Source: Ailurus styani
Taxonomy: Eukaryota > Chordata > Mammalia > Carnivora > Ailuridae
Assembly: GCA_002007465.1 (NCBI GenBank)
Contig: LNAC01000009.1
Coordinates: 2,457,064 to 2,521,063, forward strand
Reading direction: 5' to 3'
DNA: 64,000 nt
Shown: piece after piece, positions 1 through 10,959 of the stretch
Position numbering within the stretch: the first letter of the stretch is position 1
How the letters are laid out: each line of letters starts with the position of its first letter
The notes under the pieces: generated by a model
Seen by the model: the letters and a program-made list of their open reading frames with translations, nothing else
What the model was told of the DNA's origin: nothing
Database searches by the model: none
Program-made: the position numbers and the translations under genes

Positions 1-113
1 GGGCCTCGATCCCAGGACCCTGAGATCATGACCTGAGCCGAAAGCAGAGGCTTTAACCCACTGAGCCACCCAGGCGCCCCAGAGGCTTTAACCCACTGAG
101 CCACCCAGGCGCC
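1..113 (-). mobile_element. CAN-SINE 5' (tRNA-like) end, partial, with 33-bp terminal duplication
   Basis: The tRNA-derived head of a SINE on the - strand runs off the left edge. Its terminal 33 bp (48-80) are repeated directly at 81-113. Confidence 0.85.
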
Positions 114-162
114 ACCATATACACTACACATTTAGAGTGTATGTTTAAAGTGAATAATTCAG

Positions 163-275
163 GGACACCCGACTGGCTCAGCTGGTAGACCATGGGACGC
201 TTGACCTCAGGATTGTGAGTTTGAGCCCCACGTTGGGCGTAGAGTTTACTTAAAAAGATAAATAAAATAAAGTGA
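163..275 (+). mobile_element. Short old tRNA-type SINE
   Basis: A diverged tRNA-like head (ACTGGCTCAGCTGGTAGA, then TTTGAGCCCCACGTTGGG as box B) leads straight to an A-rich tail without the CT-rich body: an older carnivore SINE subtype. Confidence 0.7.
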
Positions 276-850
276 ACAATTTGCTGTGACTGGGAAGAAG
301 AATTTTCTCTGTCCTTCAAGGTCTTTCTAGCTGGACTAAGAATCAAATTGACCTAAAACAAATTAAAGGAGAAAATCATATTTAAATTCATACATACCGG
401 GAATCCCCACACACGAAAATCCCAAAAACAGGCAAAGTGAGATATAGATGTCATTCTGGACCAAGGAGAAGGGGGTAGGAGTCTGAGACTTCAAAAGGAA
501 GAAATATAATTAGTAGGAAGATGAAAAGGAATAAATGTCTGGCAAGTCAGTGTTTGCGGGGTCACCTAGAAACAGTGGGACATAGAGGACTTGGATCAAA
601 CAGGCCTCGTTAGGTTCCTCCCTGTCTGCCATACCTAGCTCACGTATAATGCACTTATCTATGGTGACAGCTGCCTTCCTGGAGCAGGTCCTCTCTCAAT
701 TCTTTTTAGGCAGTTCTGGCGGGGGGCGGGGCAGGCAGGGGGCGTAAAGAGCTTTTCCTGAATCCGCCAGGTTTCGATTGCATAAATAACCTTTATGCCA
801 CTGTGGACCATCTCAGGACGGCCAGCCCTTGGCCTCTACAAGTGATTTTC
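276..850. other. Intergenic, nothing identified
   Basis: Moderate-GC sequence with one G-rich patch (719-738). I recognise no gene or repeat family in it. Confidence 0.5.
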
Positions 851-1710
851 AGAATATTCACAGAGTCAAACATACAGAACTATCATCCACCAAACATGCA
901 ACCATCATCCGTATCTAATTTTAGATGACTTTCCCCATCCCCAAAAGAAGCTCTGTCCCCCCTGGCAGTCATTCCCATTTCCCCCCCTGCTCCTCAGACC
1001 TAGGCAACCAGTAATCTACTTTCTGTCTCTATAGATCTGTCTATTCTGAACATATGAATAGACTCATACACTGTATGGCCTTTTGTGACTGGTTTCTTTT
1101 ATTTATTTATTTGTTTGTTTGTTTGTTTGTTTATTTATTTTTAAGATTTTTATTTATTTCACAGAGGGAGAGAGATCACAAGTAGGCTGAGAAGCAGGCA
1201 GAGAGAGAGGAGGAAGCAGGCTCCCCGCTGAGCAGGGAGCCCGATGTGGGCCTCGATCCCAGGACCCTGAGATCATGACCTGAGCTGAATGCAGAGACTT
1301 TAACCCACCCAGGTGCCCTGGTTTCTTTTATTTAGCACCTTTCCAAGATCCATCCATGTTGTGGCATGTCGATACCTCATTCCTTTTTATTGCCAAATAA
1401 TATTCCGTGGTAAGAACATATCATGCCATCTCATTCCCATCTGCAAGTTGATAAACATCTGGGTTGCTTCCTCTTCTTGACTATTATGAATAATGCTGCT
1501 ATGAACATTGCCTAGGGTATATACTTAGGAGTGGAATTGCTGGGTCGTATGGTAACTCTAACTTTTTGAGGAACTGCCAAACTATTTTCCAAAGCAGCTG
1601 CACCTTTTGAAATTCCCACCAGCAATATACGAGGGTTCCCATCTCTCCACATCCTCAGAAATATCTGTCATTGTCTGTCTCTTTGATCAGATCCATCCTA
1701 AGAATAAGAA
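850..1710 (-). mobile_element. L1 relic, antisense, split by a SINE
   Basis: The sequence resembles the reverse complement of an old mammalian L1 3' portion, including the familiar stretch about a gap-free 'tgctgctatgaacattg' region near 1490-1510. It is interrupted by the SINE at 1131-1318. No intact ORF2 remains. Confidence 0.65.
1131..1318 (-). mobile_element. CAN-SINE with 16-bp target duplication
   Basis: Full SINE body on the - strand. The target duplication tggtttcttttattta is perfect at 1090-1105 and 1319-1334, inside the L1 relic, showing retrotransposition after the L1 landed. Confidence 0.93.
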
Positions 1711-1715
1711 GCTGC

Positions 1716-1914
1716 TTTTTTTTAAAAAAGATTTTATTTATTTATTTTGACAGAGAGAGAGATCACAAGTAGGCAGACAGGCAGGCAGAGAGAGAGGAGG
1801 AAGCAGGCTCCCCGCTGAGCAGAGAGCCCGATGCGGGGCTCGATCCCAGGACCCTGAGATCATGACCCGAGCCGAAGGCAGAGGCTTTAACCCACTGAGC
1901 CACCCAGGCGCCCT
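1716..1914 (-). mobile_element. CAN-SINE
   Basis: Full-length - strand copy: T-run, AAGATTTTATTTATT tail complement, GA-rich body and tRNA-like end. Confidence 0.93.
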
Positions 1915-1935
1915 GTATCTCTTTTTTAAAAATAT

Positions 1936-2015
1936 TTTTTTTTTAAATATTTTATTTATTTATTTCACAGAGGGAGAGAGATCACAAGGAGGCAGAGAGG
2001 CAGGCAGAGAGAGAG
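1936..2015 (-). mobile_element. CAN-SINE cut short at an N
   Basis: Only the tail half of a - strand SINE is present. It stops in the GA-rich tract at an N (2016), after which sequence resembling that before the SINE resumes. Probably an unresolved full insertion. Confidence 0.75.
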
Positions 2016-2194
2016 NCTTTTTTAAAATATTTTAAAAAAGATTTTATTTATTTGACAGAGAGAGATAGTGGGAGCAGGAACACAAGCAAGGGGAGTGGGA
2101 GAGGGAGAAGCGGGCTTCCCAGGGAGCAGGGAGCCTGATACGGGGCTTGATCCCAGGACCCTGGGATCATGACCTGAGCTGAAGGCAGATTCTT

Positions 2195-2393
2195 TTTTTT
2201 TACTTTTTACTTTTTTTATTTATTTGACAAAGAGAGAGAGATCACAAGTAGGCAGAGAGGCAGGCAGAGAGAGAGAGGAGGAAGCAGGCTCCCTGCTGAG
2301 CAGAGAGTCAGATGCGGGCCTCAATCCCAGGACCCTGAGATCATGACCTGAGCCAAAGGCAGAGGCTTTAACCCACTGAGTCACCCAGGTGCC
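2195..2393 (-). mobile_element. CAN-SINE (first insertion at shared site)
   Basis: Full-length - strand copy bordered by ctgaaggcagattctt at 2179-2194 and 2394-2409. Confidence 0.92.
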
Positions 2394-2409
2394 CTGAAGG
2401 CAGATTCTT

Positions 2410-2617
2410 TTTTTTTTTTTAAGATTTTATTTATTCATTTGACACAGAGAGAGAGATTACAAGTAGGCAGAGAGGCAGGCAGAGAGAGAGGAGAGGGGAG
2501 AAAGCAGGCTCCCCGCTGAGCAGAGAGCCCGATGTGGGCCTCGATCCCAGGACGCTGGGATCATCACCTGAGCCGAAGGCAGAGGCTTTAACACACTGAG
2601 CCACCCAGGTGCCCGCC
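2410..2617 (-). mobile_element. CAN-SINE (second insertion at the same site)
   Basis: Full-length - strand copy bordered by the same 16-mer at 2394-2409 and 2618-2633. Its head ends gcccgcc before the 16-mer. Confidence 0.92.
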
Positions 2618-2640
2618 CTGAAGGCAGATTCTTAACGACT

Positions 2641-2819
2641 TTTTTAAAACTTACTTTAGAGAGAGAGGTTGGGGGAGGGGCGGAGGGGGAGAATCCCAAG
2701 CCAACTCTAAGCTTAACACAGAGCCCAACACACAGAGCTTGATCTCAGGATTCTGAGATCATGACCTGAGCCGAAACTAGGAGTCCGACACTTAACCAAC
2801 TGAACCACCCAGGCACCCC
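2641..2819 (-). mobile_element. Old CAN-SINE
   Basis: Diverged - strand copy ending CCACCCAGGCACCCC. Confidence 0.8.
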
Positions 2820-3235
2820 TCTCATTATGGTTTTGATTTGCTTTTCCATGATGACTAATGATGTTGAGCATCTTTTCATGTGCTTGTTGGTCATTTGCAT
2901 AACTTTTTAAAATTTAAATTGAATTAGCCAACATAGAGTACATCATCAGTTTCAGATCGAGTTTAGTAATTTGTCATTTGCATGTAACACCCAGTGCTCA
3001 TCCCATCATGTGTCCTCTCTAATGCCTGTCACCCAGTTACCCCATTCCCCACCCACCTCCCCTCCAACAACCCTCAGTTTGTTTCCTATAATTAAGAGTC
3101 TCTTGTGGTTTTTCTCCCTCTCTGGTTTCTTCCCACTCAGTTTTCCCTCCCTTCCCCTATGATTCTCCACACTATTTCTTATATTCCACGTATGAGTGAA
3201 ACCATGTGATCGTTGTATTTCTCCCATTGACTTTC
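2820..3235 (-). mobile_element. L1 fragments, including a carnivore L1 3' end
   Basis: 2820-2915 continues the antisense L1 relic broken by the SINE cluster. From about 2915 the sequence matches the carnivore L1 3' end type, with acacccagtgctcatcccat and aaccctcagtttgtttccta as recognisable stretches. Confidence 0.65.
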
Positions 3236-3246
3236 ATTTATATAAC

Positions 3247-3454
3247 TTTTTTTTTAAGATTTTATTTATTTATTTGTCAGAGAGAGACATAGGGAGAGAG
3301 GGAACACAACCAGGGGGAGTGGGAGAGGGATAAGGAGGCTTTCCGCTGAGCAGGGAGCCTGATGCAGGGCTCTGTGGGGCTCGGATTTCCAGACCCTGGG
3401 ATCATGACCTGAGCCTTAGGCAAACGCTTAGCCACTGAGCCACCTAGGTGCCCC
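3247..3454 (-). mobile_element. CAN-SINE, older subtype
   Basis: - strand copy with the GGGGAGTGGGAGAGGG body typical of an older subtype. Confidence 0.88.
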
Positions 3455-3455
3455 A

Positions 3456-3611
3456 AAAGGTTTTAATTTTTATGAAATCCAATTTGTTTGTATTTTACTT
3501 TGTCACTGATACTTCTGCTGTCATATAAGAAACCATTGCCTAACCCAGTCACACTTACTCCTATGTTTTCTCCTCAGAGTTTTATAGTTTTAGCTCTGAG
3601 CTACACATCCT

Positions 3612-3612
<1 letters not shown>
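3456..3612 (-). mobile_element. L1 relic, antisense
   Basis: Contains aagaaaccattgcctaaccc and tcagagttttatagttttag, both familiar from antisense mammalian L1 ORF2. Confidence 0.6.
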
Positions 3613-3613
<1 letters not shown>

Positions 3614-3646
<33 letters not shown>

Positions 3647-3711
3647 AAAGGACTAAGGATTATAAAAGACTATAAATATATATAATACACACACACACAC
3701 ACACACACACA
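3614..3711. repeat. Two (CA)n microsatellites
   Basis: (AC)n tracts at 3614-3644 and 3687-3711, each followed by an aataaaggactaagg block (3645 on and 3715 on). Confidence 0.9.
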
Positions 3712-4019
3712 TAAAATAAAGGACTAAGGGGATCCTCACCAAACTGCTGAGAGTGGTCATCTCTGGGGAAGGGAATGAAATTGGAATTGGGTTAGGGTTT
3801 GAATGGGGATTTTCATTTCTCTTCCCAACAATTTCTGAATTGTTTGGATTTTTTCTTTTTTTTTGCAAGTAAGTCTTCTTTTGGTAATTTGAAATCATCA
3901 ATAGACTTTTCAAAGGATTCAAAATTGTACAGACAGAGGTGCATACGATGGAAAACAAATAAAAGCTACCATGCAAAAGAAAAAGCATGTGCAAAAGTAG
4001 TCAAGGCATTAGAATTGGC

Positions 4020-4050
4020 GGGGGGGGGGGGGGGGGGGGGGGGGGGGNGG
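4020..4050. other. Poly-G run with an N
   Basis: About 28 consecutive G, then N at 4048 and GG. Likely a sequencing or gap-fill artefact. Confidence 0.75.
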
Positions 4051-4101
4051 CGTTGTGTCAAGAAAGTAGCTTCTAAACTGAGATTAGAAGGTGGAAGAAA
4101 G

Positions 4102-4301
4102 GGCGCCTGGGTGGCTCAGTGGGTTAAAGCCTTTGCCTTCAGCTCAGGTCATGATCTCAGGGTCCTGGGATCGAGGCCCACATCGGGCTCTCTGCTCAGC
4201 GGAAAGCCTGCTTCCCCCCCCCTCTCTGCCTGCCTCTGCCTACTTGTGATCTCTATCTCTGTGTCAAATAAATAAATAAATAAATCTTTAAAAAAAAAAA
4301 G
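4102..4301 (+). mobile_element. CAN-SINE with target duplication
   Basis: Full-length sense copy flanked by gaaggtggaagaaag on both sides. Confidence 0.94.
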
Positions 4302-4647
4302 AAGGTGGAAGAAAGAGCGTGTTGGATACAGATAGAGCAAGAAGTGTGTTGGATATGGATAGACCGAGAAGAGCGTTCCGTTGGGAAGAAATTATTTGAG
4401 CGTACAGGAGAGAAGGGGGTCATTCCAAGAACCAAAAATGCTTCAAGCTGTGAGCATTGGAGAATGGAAGGGAAATCAGGTGAGAGGAGGACAAGAGGCT
4501 GCAGAGGCGATCCTGGTCGCCTGTGTTAAGGGTTGTCCGCGGGGTAGTGCGCTGATCTGCTCCAAGCTCGGAAAAAGCCCCTCTGGGACTGTGACGAGCC
4601 GGAGGGGAGCGCGCGCAAGGAGGCTGCCGCGGGGATGCGGCAGGAGA

Positions 4648-4945
4648 TGATGCCGGTGCACGGAGATGCCGGCAGGAGATGCTGGTGGACCGAGATGCCG
4701 GTGCACGGAGATGCGGGTGCACGGAAATGCCGGTGGACCGAGATGCCGGTGGACCGAGATGCCGGTGCACGGAGATGCCGGTGCACGGAGATGCGGGCAG
4801 GAGATGCCGGTGGACCGAGATGCCGGTGCACGGAGATGCGGGTGCACGGAGCAGCCGGTGCACGGAGATGCCGGTGCACGGAGCAGCGGGTGCACGGAGC
4901 AGCCGGTGCACGGAGATGCCGGTGCACGGAGCAGCCGGTGCACGG
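4648..4945. repeat. 16-bp minisatellite, about 19 units
   Basis: Tandem units on the consensus agatgccggtgcacgg. Most are 16 bp; two are 13 bp (4664-4676 and 4789-4801, ending gcagg). Recurring variants carry ggaccg instead of gcacgg, or agcagc instead of agatgc. The agcagc variants are confined to the right third. Because 16 is not a multiple of 3, the array is open in all three + frames and in - frames, which creates long spurious ORFs with His/Cys/Arg-rich repeats. It lies 0.5-0.8 kb upstream of the probable ZER1 start. Confidence 0.92.
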
Positions 4946-5484
4946 AGCCGGGCGCTCCTGGCGGAGGAGGGACACGGGTCTGCGCGATCGTGGGGACTGG
5001 GCGACGGGAACCGGAGGTCAGGGAAACGCAGGGCCCCAGGCCGACTCCCACTTCCCCGCGTGGCGGCCCGTTCAGCGGCGAGCGCAGCCGGCGCGTCGGG
5101 CCGCGTGGGAGAGCGCTGCCCGCGGGGCACGGGCTGGGGACGTTCACGGGGCTGCGGGCGGGCGGGGGGCGGTGCGGAGAGACGTCGGCGCTGACGCGGG
5201 AGGTGGAGTCCGTCCCGTCCGTCCCCACGGCCCGGGCTCTACCGGCCCGCGGACCAGATCGGGCCCCAAAGCCGGGGTCCCGCGGCGGGTCCCCCCGCAG
5301 CCAGGGAGCCCCCGGAGCAGCGTGCTCGAGGCCCGGTGGGGCCCGCCCGCACTCCGCCGCCCGCAGACCGGGCCCCGCCGGGAGAGGAGGCGCCGAGCGC
5401 CCCGGAACCTTCGGCCGCCGCCGCCCGCGTTCGCCGCGGGACCCGTCGGGGGAACCCGTTCGCGGTTGCTAAGGGGCGGCCCCG

Positions 5485-5627
5485 GAAGTGACGCGCTCCG
5501 GGTTTGTTGACAGCGGAGGCGGCGGCGGCTGCAGGCTCCGAGCGTCAGGAGCCGGATCGGGGGAGGGGCCGGGCCCCGGAGCCAGCACCCGGCGGCCCTC
5601 AGCCCCGCCCGCAGCCCTAAGGGCAAG
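5485..5627 (+). other. ZER1: Probable ZER1 non-coding exon 1 (5' UTR)
   Basis: A GC-rich stretch in the CpG island ends in a clean donor (CAAG|GTAACG at 5627/5628), in the right orientation upstream of the first coding exon. The stretch has no ATG. It would splice to the acceptor at 16283-16284, which precedes the coding start by 94 nt. The left boundary is a guess set just after an ETS-like CCGGAAGTG site. No transcript evidence was available. Confidence 0.6.
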
Positions 5628-7899
5628 GTAACGGCCACGGGGTCTCCCCCAGCGCGACCCCCTCCCGCGCGGGGCTCCAGTCCCCGGGATCCCAAGCTCC
5701 GCCCCGCCGACCCCGGTCTCCCGCAGACCCCGGCCCTAGCCTGCCGAGATCCCCTGTCTCCCTGGCGCTGTGGCCCCAGATTCCCCCGGGTCACATCCCC
5801 GATTTCCTCGCAGAGGAAGCAAGCATCCCGCCGGCTCCCGGTGCCCAGGGTATTTATCTGCGTCCTCCCCCCTTTCCCTTGTGCCTCAGGCGCCTGGGCA
5901 TCGCCGCTGCAACCTCTTGCACAGGTCCGTTTTGGCCCGTGGTGGGAGGGCTCCCTTCTCTGCCCCTGCTGCCAGGTTTGAGAAACGTGCCTTTAAAACC
6001 GAGCTCCGTTCCTCCAGAAAGAAAATGACGCCCTGTCGGATCCCCCTACAAAATGGGGGACCGATATAGGCTAAAAGGGCCAGCCTCTGCCCCTCCTACC
6101 TGTTGGACGAGTGTAAGTTCCTCCAAAGCAATGCTTAAAAGCTCGGGGACGGCTTGGATTCTGGAACGGCTCCCAAAAGGGATGACAAGGTGCAGGAAAT
6201 CTAACGCAGGAGAAAGGGATGGGCTGGGGTTGCAACCCTGAGGGCCAAGGGAGCCTGATAGGTGAGTTGAAAGTGAAACTGACTGCTGGCCACCACAATT
6301 CTGTGTGTGGAAAGGGACTTGGCTGCTCTTTGGACCAGGGAGTCCAAGATTTCCAGTCTTTGCCTGTGCCTGTCAACGCGCTTGCTTTTTAAGGGAGGGA
6401 GGGAGGCCTGATGCCTCCACAGGGAAAAACACCCCCTTTCATCTTTTCCGCAGAATGTTTCTCTTCGGGGTTCAAAATGGTTAGAATGAGCTTTGAAGAC
6501 AGCTTTAAAAAGAGTAACAAGAGGCTATGCTTCGAGCAGGAGGTGTTTGCAGTGGTGAGGGGTCTGTTTCAATTCATGGCTTCATTCGGAAAATAAGAAA
6601 CATGTACTTTGTGGGGTGTCATGGAGAAAAACAAAGCAGGAAGGGCCATGGCAAGGGCCAGAGATTGGGGTCACCTTTATGGAGACGTTGATCAGAGAAG
6701 GTCTCTAATAAGGTGATATCTGAGCAAAGTCCTGAAGGGAGGGAGGGAGCAAGCCATGCATCTGTCTACAGGCAGAGCGTTCAACAGCAAGTGCAAAGGT
6801 CCTGAGGTAGTATACTTGATGGTTTTAAGAAACAACAAGAGGGCAATAGGACTGGAGGAGGGGAAGAGTGGGAACCAGATAATGGTGGGGAGAATGTCAG
6901 GGGCTGTCCCTGTGATGCAGGGTCCCAGAGTATCTAAAGGAACATCCTTTCAGATCTGTACAAACATGGTGGTCAGAGTTGTTTTAGAGTTGTTATAGAG
7001 TTGTTTTGGATGACACATAGCCATTACGCTCTGGCCTGGTGTAATCAGTAATCTTTTCCCATCTTCGTGATGACTGCTGGTGGAATTAATACAGAAAGGA
7101 CGACCACAGAGCACTGTAGTTAAATCAGATTTTGCAGCTGCTCCCTGGTTGTGAGAACTTGGGTGAGGGACCACCTCAGTGTCCTCATTGTAAAATAGGG
7201 TTGTTGGGCTTAATGAGACATCATGCACTGAAGTGCTTAGTGTACTATTTAGCACAGATGAGGTATCTAACAGTTGTGATGATGGCAGTGGCCATGATGA
7301 GGAACTGTTTACATGTGTCTACCTCAAAGCCTTTCTTTTTAGCACCAGCTGGTGGTGCCACCAGCTCTGGTTTCCTCCCTGAGCTAGTAGAATTTTGGAG
7401 AACAGTGGGGGTGGGGGGAGACACAGTGGACACTTCCTGTCACCCCGCAGTGGGAACAATGCTTGCGTATCCTACAGGGAGAGGGTAGCTTGGTCTTGGC
7501 GCCGCTAGAAGGTGATGGCTTTTTAAAAAGAGCAAACCAAATCCCCATTCTGCCACATAAAATAGACAAAATGAAGATGTTGACATAAATGTGACACGCG
7601 GACAGGTTGGGAAGGGCAGTCTATGTTGGCCTCAGACATGCGGTTGCGGTGTGTGTGGCTGATTTGCTGATGGAGAGCGTTAATCCAAGAAGTACCCAGC
7701 CGAGGCTGAGACTTTGCAGCCTGCCTTATAGGGAGCGGAACAACGGTTGATCTCCTCCTCATCCCTCAAGCCTGGACTATATCATCAGGCCTGGGTCATA
7801 AGCTGAACCGGGTGACTGGGCCAGATGATTTAAAAATGAAAAGTCAGAACCCTTGGATGCTGAGAGCCAGCCTATTCGAGCAGCTGTTGGGGCTAGAAC

Positions 7900-8060
7900 C
7901 TAGGATCAGCCACCTGGGGAGTTGGGTTCAAGTCCCAGCTCTGCGTCTGGCTCACTGTGTGAACTTGGGCAAGTTCCATCCCCTGTGTGGGCTTCAGTTT
8001 TCCAATCTGTATACTAATGCTGAAGGCTGTTGGAAGGATGAAATGAGACCCAGGTCGTGA
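7900..8060 (+). repeat. MIR-like ancient SINE
   Basis: Contains the MIR core pattern: tgtgtgaacttgggcaagtt, then cagttttccaatctgtata. Confidence 0.75.
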
Positions 8061-9189
8061 AAGCACTGGGTGCGCTCTAAAGCTCTCTACAAAGGCCAAG
8101 GATGGTTCTTGTTATCATTATCACTGCCGTCGGTACCTCAGCTGATCTTGACTCCTGAAATGCCACTTCAGGGACCCCTGTTGGGTCATCTGTTTGGGGA
8201 CCGACATTCTTTATCTGGCCCAGTCACTAAAGCTGATTTTCCACCTGCCAAAACGAACAGAAGGTTCTCCCCAGCGTGATTCCTAGGAGATCACCCCATA
8301 ATGATTGCTCACCGGCTTCTTGCCATTATCTCACGGCATCTCCCGAGCAACCCCAAAAGGTAGGTGCTGTTTGCCATACGTTGACAGATAAGGACCCTGA
8401 TGAATACTGAGGCCGGTGAATATTGCTTGGGGATCTCATGCAGCTGAGGCTGCTTCACCTGCAACCAGCCAGCCATACGCTCAACGTGTCACGGAGATGC
8501 CATGGATCACACAGGGTCTCCGCCAAGAAGCTTTGAGTCGTCTGGCCAAAATGATACGCGCTCATAGCACAGTTCCCAGCAGTAAGAGATCATCTGTGCT
8601 CCGTGCCTGAGGACAGGCAGAGTTTTAAGGAGTCAGTGGAGCCTCCTGGGCAGAAACAAGATCTGAGGTGAAGGGAAATAGTTCCTGCCCCGTAGCGTCA
8701 TGGGAAAGAGAGGCTGGCTCTTGCTGGGGGACCTTGCGCAGGTCCTCACACATCTTTGAACCACGGTTGGTTCATCGGGAAAACAAAATAGTGTGTCCCT
8801 GCTAGGTCATTTGTGCCTCTGGTGAGAACATGCGTGGGAAGCTCAGCACTCTGGGTCTGGAACTGAGGTGTACATGTCTGTGTGTTGCTAGGTACAGATA
8901 GACCCTTGAACCTGTACGTAGTCCGTGGCAGATTACTTCGCCACTCCACAGCTGCCAATCTGTATGTTGTAGTTTCGAATAACTACTGCTTCGTGTGCTT
9001 GCTGAGGGAATTAAATGACGTAACGGGATATCGAGTACTTAGAGTTCTTGGAATATGGTGCTCAGTGTGGGTGTGATCATTGAGTTTGCCGGCAGGCTGG
9101 GAACCCAGGTATTCCCCAGCGCCCCTCTGCCTCCAGGTGGCGCCAGTGAGCGGGGAGGTGCATCCCTCCCTCCTTACATTTCTGCGTCG

Positions 9190-9390
9190 TCTTTTTTTTT
9201 TTTAAGATTTTATTTATTTATTTGACACAGAGAGAGAGAGATCACAAGTAGGCAGAGAGGCAGGCAGAGAGAGAGAGAAGCAGGCTGCCTGCCGAGCAAA
9301 GAACCCAATGCGGGACTTGATCCCAGTACCCTGAGATCATGACCTGAGCCGAAGGCAGAGGCTTTAACCCACTGGGCCACCCAGGCGCCC
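9190..9390 (-). mobile_element. CAN-SINE with target duplication
   Basis: Full-length antisense copy in ZER1 intron 1. Flanks catttctgcgtcgtc and catttctgcatcttc are a diverged target duplication. Confidence 0.93.
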
Positions 9391-10959
9391 CACATTTCTG
9401 CATCTTCTTAACGTCACCCACTCTGCGGATTAAGCTCAGCAGGGCGGCCAGCCCGCGACCCGTTGGGATGCTTTCTCCGCCTTGCTTGCACCCCAGCCCC
9501 TGGGAGACCCTGGCACTTGCCCTGACTCCTCTCACAGCAGCTTCCCACCCCCAATATCTGGCCTGGGATCTGCTCCCTCCTGGAAAGCTTCCAGCTTCTG
9601 TAAATAGGGCATTTGTTTGGATTTAACCCCTAGCTCTTGGGTTAATATTTCGCAGGGTGGGCGCTGCTTCAAGGCTCAAGCTTCTGACTCCCCGCAGCCT
9701 CTCTGTCGGCAGGGTGTCAGGTCGCCGGTGGGGTCCCATGCTCCTTCTGGACCATAGTTCCCCGTCCCCGCCCCCCCCCCATCAGCCCTTGTGCTGCATG
9801 GACAGAAGACCCAATGGTGTGGTGAGATGCACAGGTTTGGTTTAGGATTGTGTCCCCTGTTATCCATTGTGTGATTTCAGGCAACCCTCGGTGTCTTCAT
9901 CAGCAAATGGGGTAACAGTCAATAGTCAATACCTCAGCTGCTATAGTGAGGTCAGGGCAAAGGCAAACCTTTATTCTGATGCGTGCCAGGCTCAGGCTGG
10001 CACAGCGGATCCGGGAGCCTGCAAGCAGGCCGGGTAGGGGCTGTGGAAAGGGTGTTCGGCAATTGTTATACAAATGTCAATTAGCTTTAAGTACAGGATC
10101 CTAGGGAATGTGGTTTGTTGGTTAAATAAGGAACTATATGCAGTAAAGCGTGAGGAGCTCAGCACTCCCCAGGTCCGGAGTGGAAGCTGTGGTCACTGCT
10201 TCTGTTTTCTGCCTTCTCTCCTCTGCTCCCCCCCGCCCTCCCCCCGCCCCGCCCCCCATGTCAGAGCTCAGGATGGATCCAGTATAAAGAACCTGCTAGA
10301 GAAGGGATGGAGGAAGACACAGGGTTCTTCTTACCGGGTGGTGTGCTCTTAGAATGAGAGTTCCCTCTGTCCCCAGTTCCCAGAATCCCAGATGGCCAGT
10401 GCGTGCTGCAGGAGTGAGGACCCCTCGGGGGTGGGCACGGGCAGGGTAGAGATGGCAACTGTATGGGGGTACCAGAGGCAGGGTGCCCCAGGCCTCTCCA
10501 CCTCCGTGCCAAGATGAGGACGCCCCTTCCTCCTCCAGCTCACCCCAGGCCCAAGAAGCAGGGCCCCGGGGCCCCACTGTCCAAGGGTGGTTAGCAGGTG
10601 GTACCATCAGCCTGGTTTGTCTTTGGGCGACCTTAGTGGCTGAAAGGGTGGTGTTTCTTCCCCCTGGGGAGCAAGGTCAAGGCCTGATGGGTCGCTGGGC
10701 TCAGTCCTGCAGAAAAGGCAGAACATACGGTGTTGCTCTCTCATTCAGAGTGGTGGGGGTTCCTCTGTGGCCATGGAACAGTGGACAGGGAGGATACAAG
10801 GGTGTTCCTTGTCCCCCGGGCACCTGCCTCGTTTGCCTCTACCTGCAAGCCCTTCTCGTCCCTTGCACAGGCACGTGTGGAAACCTTATGATGTAGCAGG
10901 CCCACACAGGGGTTCGGCACTTCCTTTGTCCAGCAAATTGTCATGGAATTAGGCCTGTG

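Larger units (their letters stand above)
2031..2640 (-). mobile_element. Older CAN-SINE hosting two younger SINEs
   Basis: The host copy covers 2031-2194 and resumes at about 2618-2640. Two younger SINEs sit in the same point of it. Confidence 0.8.
4550..5640 (+). promoter_or_regulatory. CpG island / ZER1 promoter region
   Basis: Very CpG-dense sequence in otherwise moderate-GC surroundings, containing the probable ZER1 exon 1. The motif CCGGAAGTGACG at 5482-5493 looks like an ETS site joined to a CRE half-site, common at TATA-less housekeeping promoters. No TATA box is evident. The left part contains the 16-bp minisatellite. Confidence 0.75.

Noticed and set aside
4102..4180. tRNA-like sequences in many places
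   Set aside because: They are heads of tRNA-derived SINEs, followed by SINE bodies and tails, not functional tRNA genes.
4648..4945. Regularly spaced repeats resembling a CRISPR array
   Set aside because: Units abut with no unique spacers, and the genome is mammalian. It is a minisatellite.
4420..5510. Long overlapping ORFs (up to about 290 aa) on both strands with His/Cys/Arg-rich repeats
   Set aside because: They come from the 16-bp minisatellite and stop-poor CpG-island DNA. The same peptide pattern appears in every frame, which a real protein would not do.
5144..5794. 216-aa - strand ORF in the ZER1 CpG island
   Set aside because: Low-complexity Arg/Gly/Pro composition with no domain; typical of GC-rich DNA.
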